Both the position numbers and the translations under genes were made by a program. Positions 62,347-64,000 of a stretch of DNA of 64,000 nt are shown one piece after another; the first letter of the stretch is position 1, and every line of letters starts with the position of its first letter. The stretch is from Paraglaciecola sp. T6c. Its GTDB lineage: Bacteria; Pseudomonadota; Gammaproteobacteria; Enterobacterales; Alteromonadaceae. The notes below the pieces were generated by a model. It saw nothing but the letters and a program-made list of their open reading frames with translations. It was not told where the DNA came from and ran no database searches. The stretch lies in contig NC_008228.1 of assembly GCF_000014225.1 (NCBI RefSeq), positions 1,302,001-1,366,000 of the forward strand, written 5' to 3'.

Positions 62347-64000
62347 TTACAAGGCCAGCGCGATGGTTTGGCTATCTTTAGCGGGGACAGCACAACAAAG
62401 TAATATTTCTGACTCGTCGACGTGGGCACTAGGGTTATTGCGATACGTTACGCTACCACTTAGTAGCTTTGCTGCACATGATCCGCATTGGCCATTGCGA
62501 CAACTGTATTCTGGCGTTAGCCCGCTACTTTCGGCAACTTCAAGTAGGGACTTGTCACCCCTGTTCCAGCTTTGTTCAATACCAGATTGGGCAAATATTA
62601 TTAAAGCCGATTCAGCTTCTTGCTCCGCGCGAGCACGGAGATCTACTGTTTGGCGCACTAAAGATGATGGTCCGAACGCTTCAGCATGAATGTCTTTATC
62701 TTGTACGCCAAGTTCAATTAATACGTCGTATATGCTTTGCATAAAGCCTTGGGGGCCACAAAGATAAAAGTCTTTGTCGAATAGTGATGTTGCATCGTTG
62801 CTATTCGCAGTGCCCATTGTATTGAGTACGCCGAGTAATAAGGTGTGGTTTATCCGCCCTTGAGTTGTGTAGTCTATAGATGGCACTGGTTTAGGCGGCT
62901 TGCCAGCGTCAATATCACTTAACACAGAGTAATACTGAATACGCCCAGCACTGCGATTAGCAATATCAGAGAGCTCTTGGTAGAACCCCCGCTGGTGTCT
63001 ATCTTTAGCCGCTTGAATTACGGCCATCGGGCGAACATAACGACTGCGTAACCCTTCACCAAGGGCATCATTTGCCATAGATAACATAGGGGTTATACCG
63101 ACGCCAGCCCCTATCAAAACAGCAGAGCGCCGTTGTTTGTTGTCGATAAAAAAGTGTCCGCTCGGCGCTTTTATGTATATTTCACTGCCCACGCGTACGT
63201 TGGCATGTAGCGCGCTTGATACCTGGCCATGGCATTCACGCTTGACCGAAATGCGATAATAATTGCCTGTCGGGGCGCTGGATACGGTGTAATTGCGCAC
63301 GAGCCACTTGTCAGTGTTGGGCTGTTTTATACGCAAGGTGAGATGTTGGCCTGGGGAAGAGGGCAATACAGGTACATTGTCACTTGGGCATAAGTAGAAT
63401 GAGCGAATTGTACTGCTTTCGTCTTCTATTTTAGTGACGATAAATGGGCGCCACTGGTTACGTTGTGCTTGTGCTTTTATTATCGCTTCTGCTTGTGCCC
63501 AAGTGCCAGTTGCTTTTGCGTTAGCAGAGTAGCTTTCAAAGGCTGCCCGAAACGGTAAGGCCGCTTTTAAGGTTATGCCGCGGATTAACGTAAATTGCCA
63601 GCCGCGTAGTGCCCCTTGAAAGCCTTCGATCAAAGGGGAGTCACTAGCAAGCAGTGTGACTTCACCGGTCAACATAAAAACATCGCCTGTCGTGAAATCG
63701 ACGAAGAGTAAGCCTGCTTTGGGGTTGATAACAAAGTTGCCTAAGGTGTTGAAAAAGTTATTCCCTGCATAATCTGGGATCGTCAAGGTATTACCTTGTA
63801 CTTTTATAAAGCCAGGCATGCCACCACGGTGCGAGACATCAACCCCCATAGTACTGCGCGTAGGTTCTCCATTGCTCACTGTGTGTTGAGGATTTTGCCC
63901 TGCCGAACTGGCGACAAAAAACGTATCTGCTTGACCAATAAAAGCTGTTAATGAGGCACTCAGTTCAGTAAATTCCTCAATAACAGGTGCCTGAATAGGG
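62347..64000 (-). CDS. PNPOx-like / FAD-NAD(P) / 2Fe-2S fused oxidoreductase (5' end cut by window)
   Basis: This is a multi-domain flavoprotein that probably passes electrons from NAD(P)H through FAD to a 2Fe-2S centre. The frame stays open to base 63999, so the N-terminus lies outside the window; the ATG at 63879 is internal. The N-terminal part is a pyridoxamine-phosphate-oxidase-like split barrel (HRGGMPGFIKVQGNTLTIPDY). A ferredoxin reductase part follows, with VRNYTVSSAP for FAD and GAGVGITPMLSM for NAD(P). The C-terminal plant-type ferredoxin domain has CRNGQCGSCAAKL and a later Cys pair in LLCCAVPA. The DUF1348 gene lies downstream. The natural acceptor is unknown. Confidence 0.88.
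   Translation of the reverse strand, partial: PIQAPVIEEFTELSASLTAFIGQADTFFVASSAGQNPQHTVSNGEPTRSTMGVDVSHRGGMPGFIKVQGNTLTIPDYAGNNFFNTLGNFVINPKAGLLFVDFTTGDVFMLTGEVTLLASDSPLIEGFQGALRGWQFTLIRGITLKAALPFRAAFESYSANAKATGTWAQAEAIIKAQAQRNQWRPFIVTKIEDESSTIRSFYLCPSDNVPVLPSSPGQHLTLRIKQPNTDKWLVRNYTVSSAPTGNYYRISVKRECHGQVSSALHANVRVGSEIYIKAPSGHFFIDNKQRRSAVLIGAGVGITPMLSMANDALGEGLRSRYVRPMAVIQAAKDRHQRGFYQELSDIANRSAGRIQYYSVLSDIDAGKPPKPVPSIDYTTQGRINHTLLLGVLNTMGTANSNDATSLFDKDFYLCGPQGFMQSIYDVLIELGVQDKDIHAEAFGPSSLVRQTVDLRARAEQEAESALIIFAQSGIEQSWNRGDKSLLEVAESSGLTPEYSCRNGQCGSCAAKLLSGSVTYRNNPSAHVDESEILLCCAVPAKDSQTIALAL

Overview
The window looks like chromosome of a marine, Alteromonadales-type gammaproteobacterium (Paraglaciecola/Glaciecola/Alteromonas-like). 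This is an inference from gene content: TonB-dependent receptors, an exopolysaccharide (EPS) locus, a CstA-type transporter, HemN, a KatB/AnkB pair, tyrosine catabolism genes and an overall base composition in the forties of %GC. No rRNA, tRNA, CRISPR array or prophage was seen. Both ends cut through genes: an acyltransferase at the left edge and an oxidoreductase at the right edge.

Region 1 (1-24 kb) is a surface-polysaccharide locus. A tight operon runs WecG/TagA-type glycosyltransferase, two GT4 enzymes, a Wzy-like polymerase and a GT2 enzyme (6.0-11.25 kb), preceded by a UDP-glucuronate 4-epimerase. Around it sit two more glycosyltransferases and an unusually rich set of decorating enzymes: four acyltransferase-3 proteins (two with SGNH domains), two sulfotransferases, two near-duplicate pyruvyltransferase-family proteins that both start with TTG, an asparagine-synthase-like ligase without the usual glutaminase cysteine, and a secreted protein with a PEP-CTERM-like C-terminus. 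Long non-coding stretches separate many of these genes.

Region 2 (24-38.6 kb) holds housekeeping and stress genes: a secreted met-zincin protease, a small STAS-like protein, anaerobic coproporphyrinogen oxidase HemN with an FNR-like box, a large conserved protein of unknown function, a periplasmic NPP-type phosphodiesterase, a periplasmic catalase followed by an ankyrin protein, a CstA-family transporter, and a BtuB-like receptor with a clear cobalamin riboswitch in its leader.

Region 3 (39-40.8 kb) is a REP-type element: a Y1 (HUH) RAYT transposase gene flanked on both sides by short palindromes that share one loop and show compensatory stem changes, in opposite orientation on the two sides, plus a 7-bp tandem repeat.

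Region 4 (40.8-47.5 kb) has a two-domain HCCA-isomerase/DsbA-fold protein divergent from an AraC regulator, then aceF and aceE (pyruvate dehydrogenase E2 and E1) without lpd or pdhR.

Region 5 (48-57.5 kb) is the most intriguing part: a secreted tannase-like hydrolase (CS-D-HC motif), a TonB receptor, a CitS-like 2-hydroxycarboxylate symporter, an AtuA/DUF1446 protein, a DUF4387 protein and a LysR regulator, all on one strand. Read together, they suggest uptake and breakdown of an esterified hydroxycarboxylic acid by a route that I cannot match to a described pathway.

Region 6 (57.5-64 kb) is a tyrosine/4-hydroxyphenylpyruvate catabolic group on the minus strand: MarR regulator, fumarylacetoacetase, a VOC protein, 4-hydroxyphenylpyruvate dioxygenase, a DUF1348 protein and a PNPOx-FAD-2Fe-2S oxidoreductase. 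Homogentisate dioxygenase and maleylacetoacetate isomerase are not in the window.
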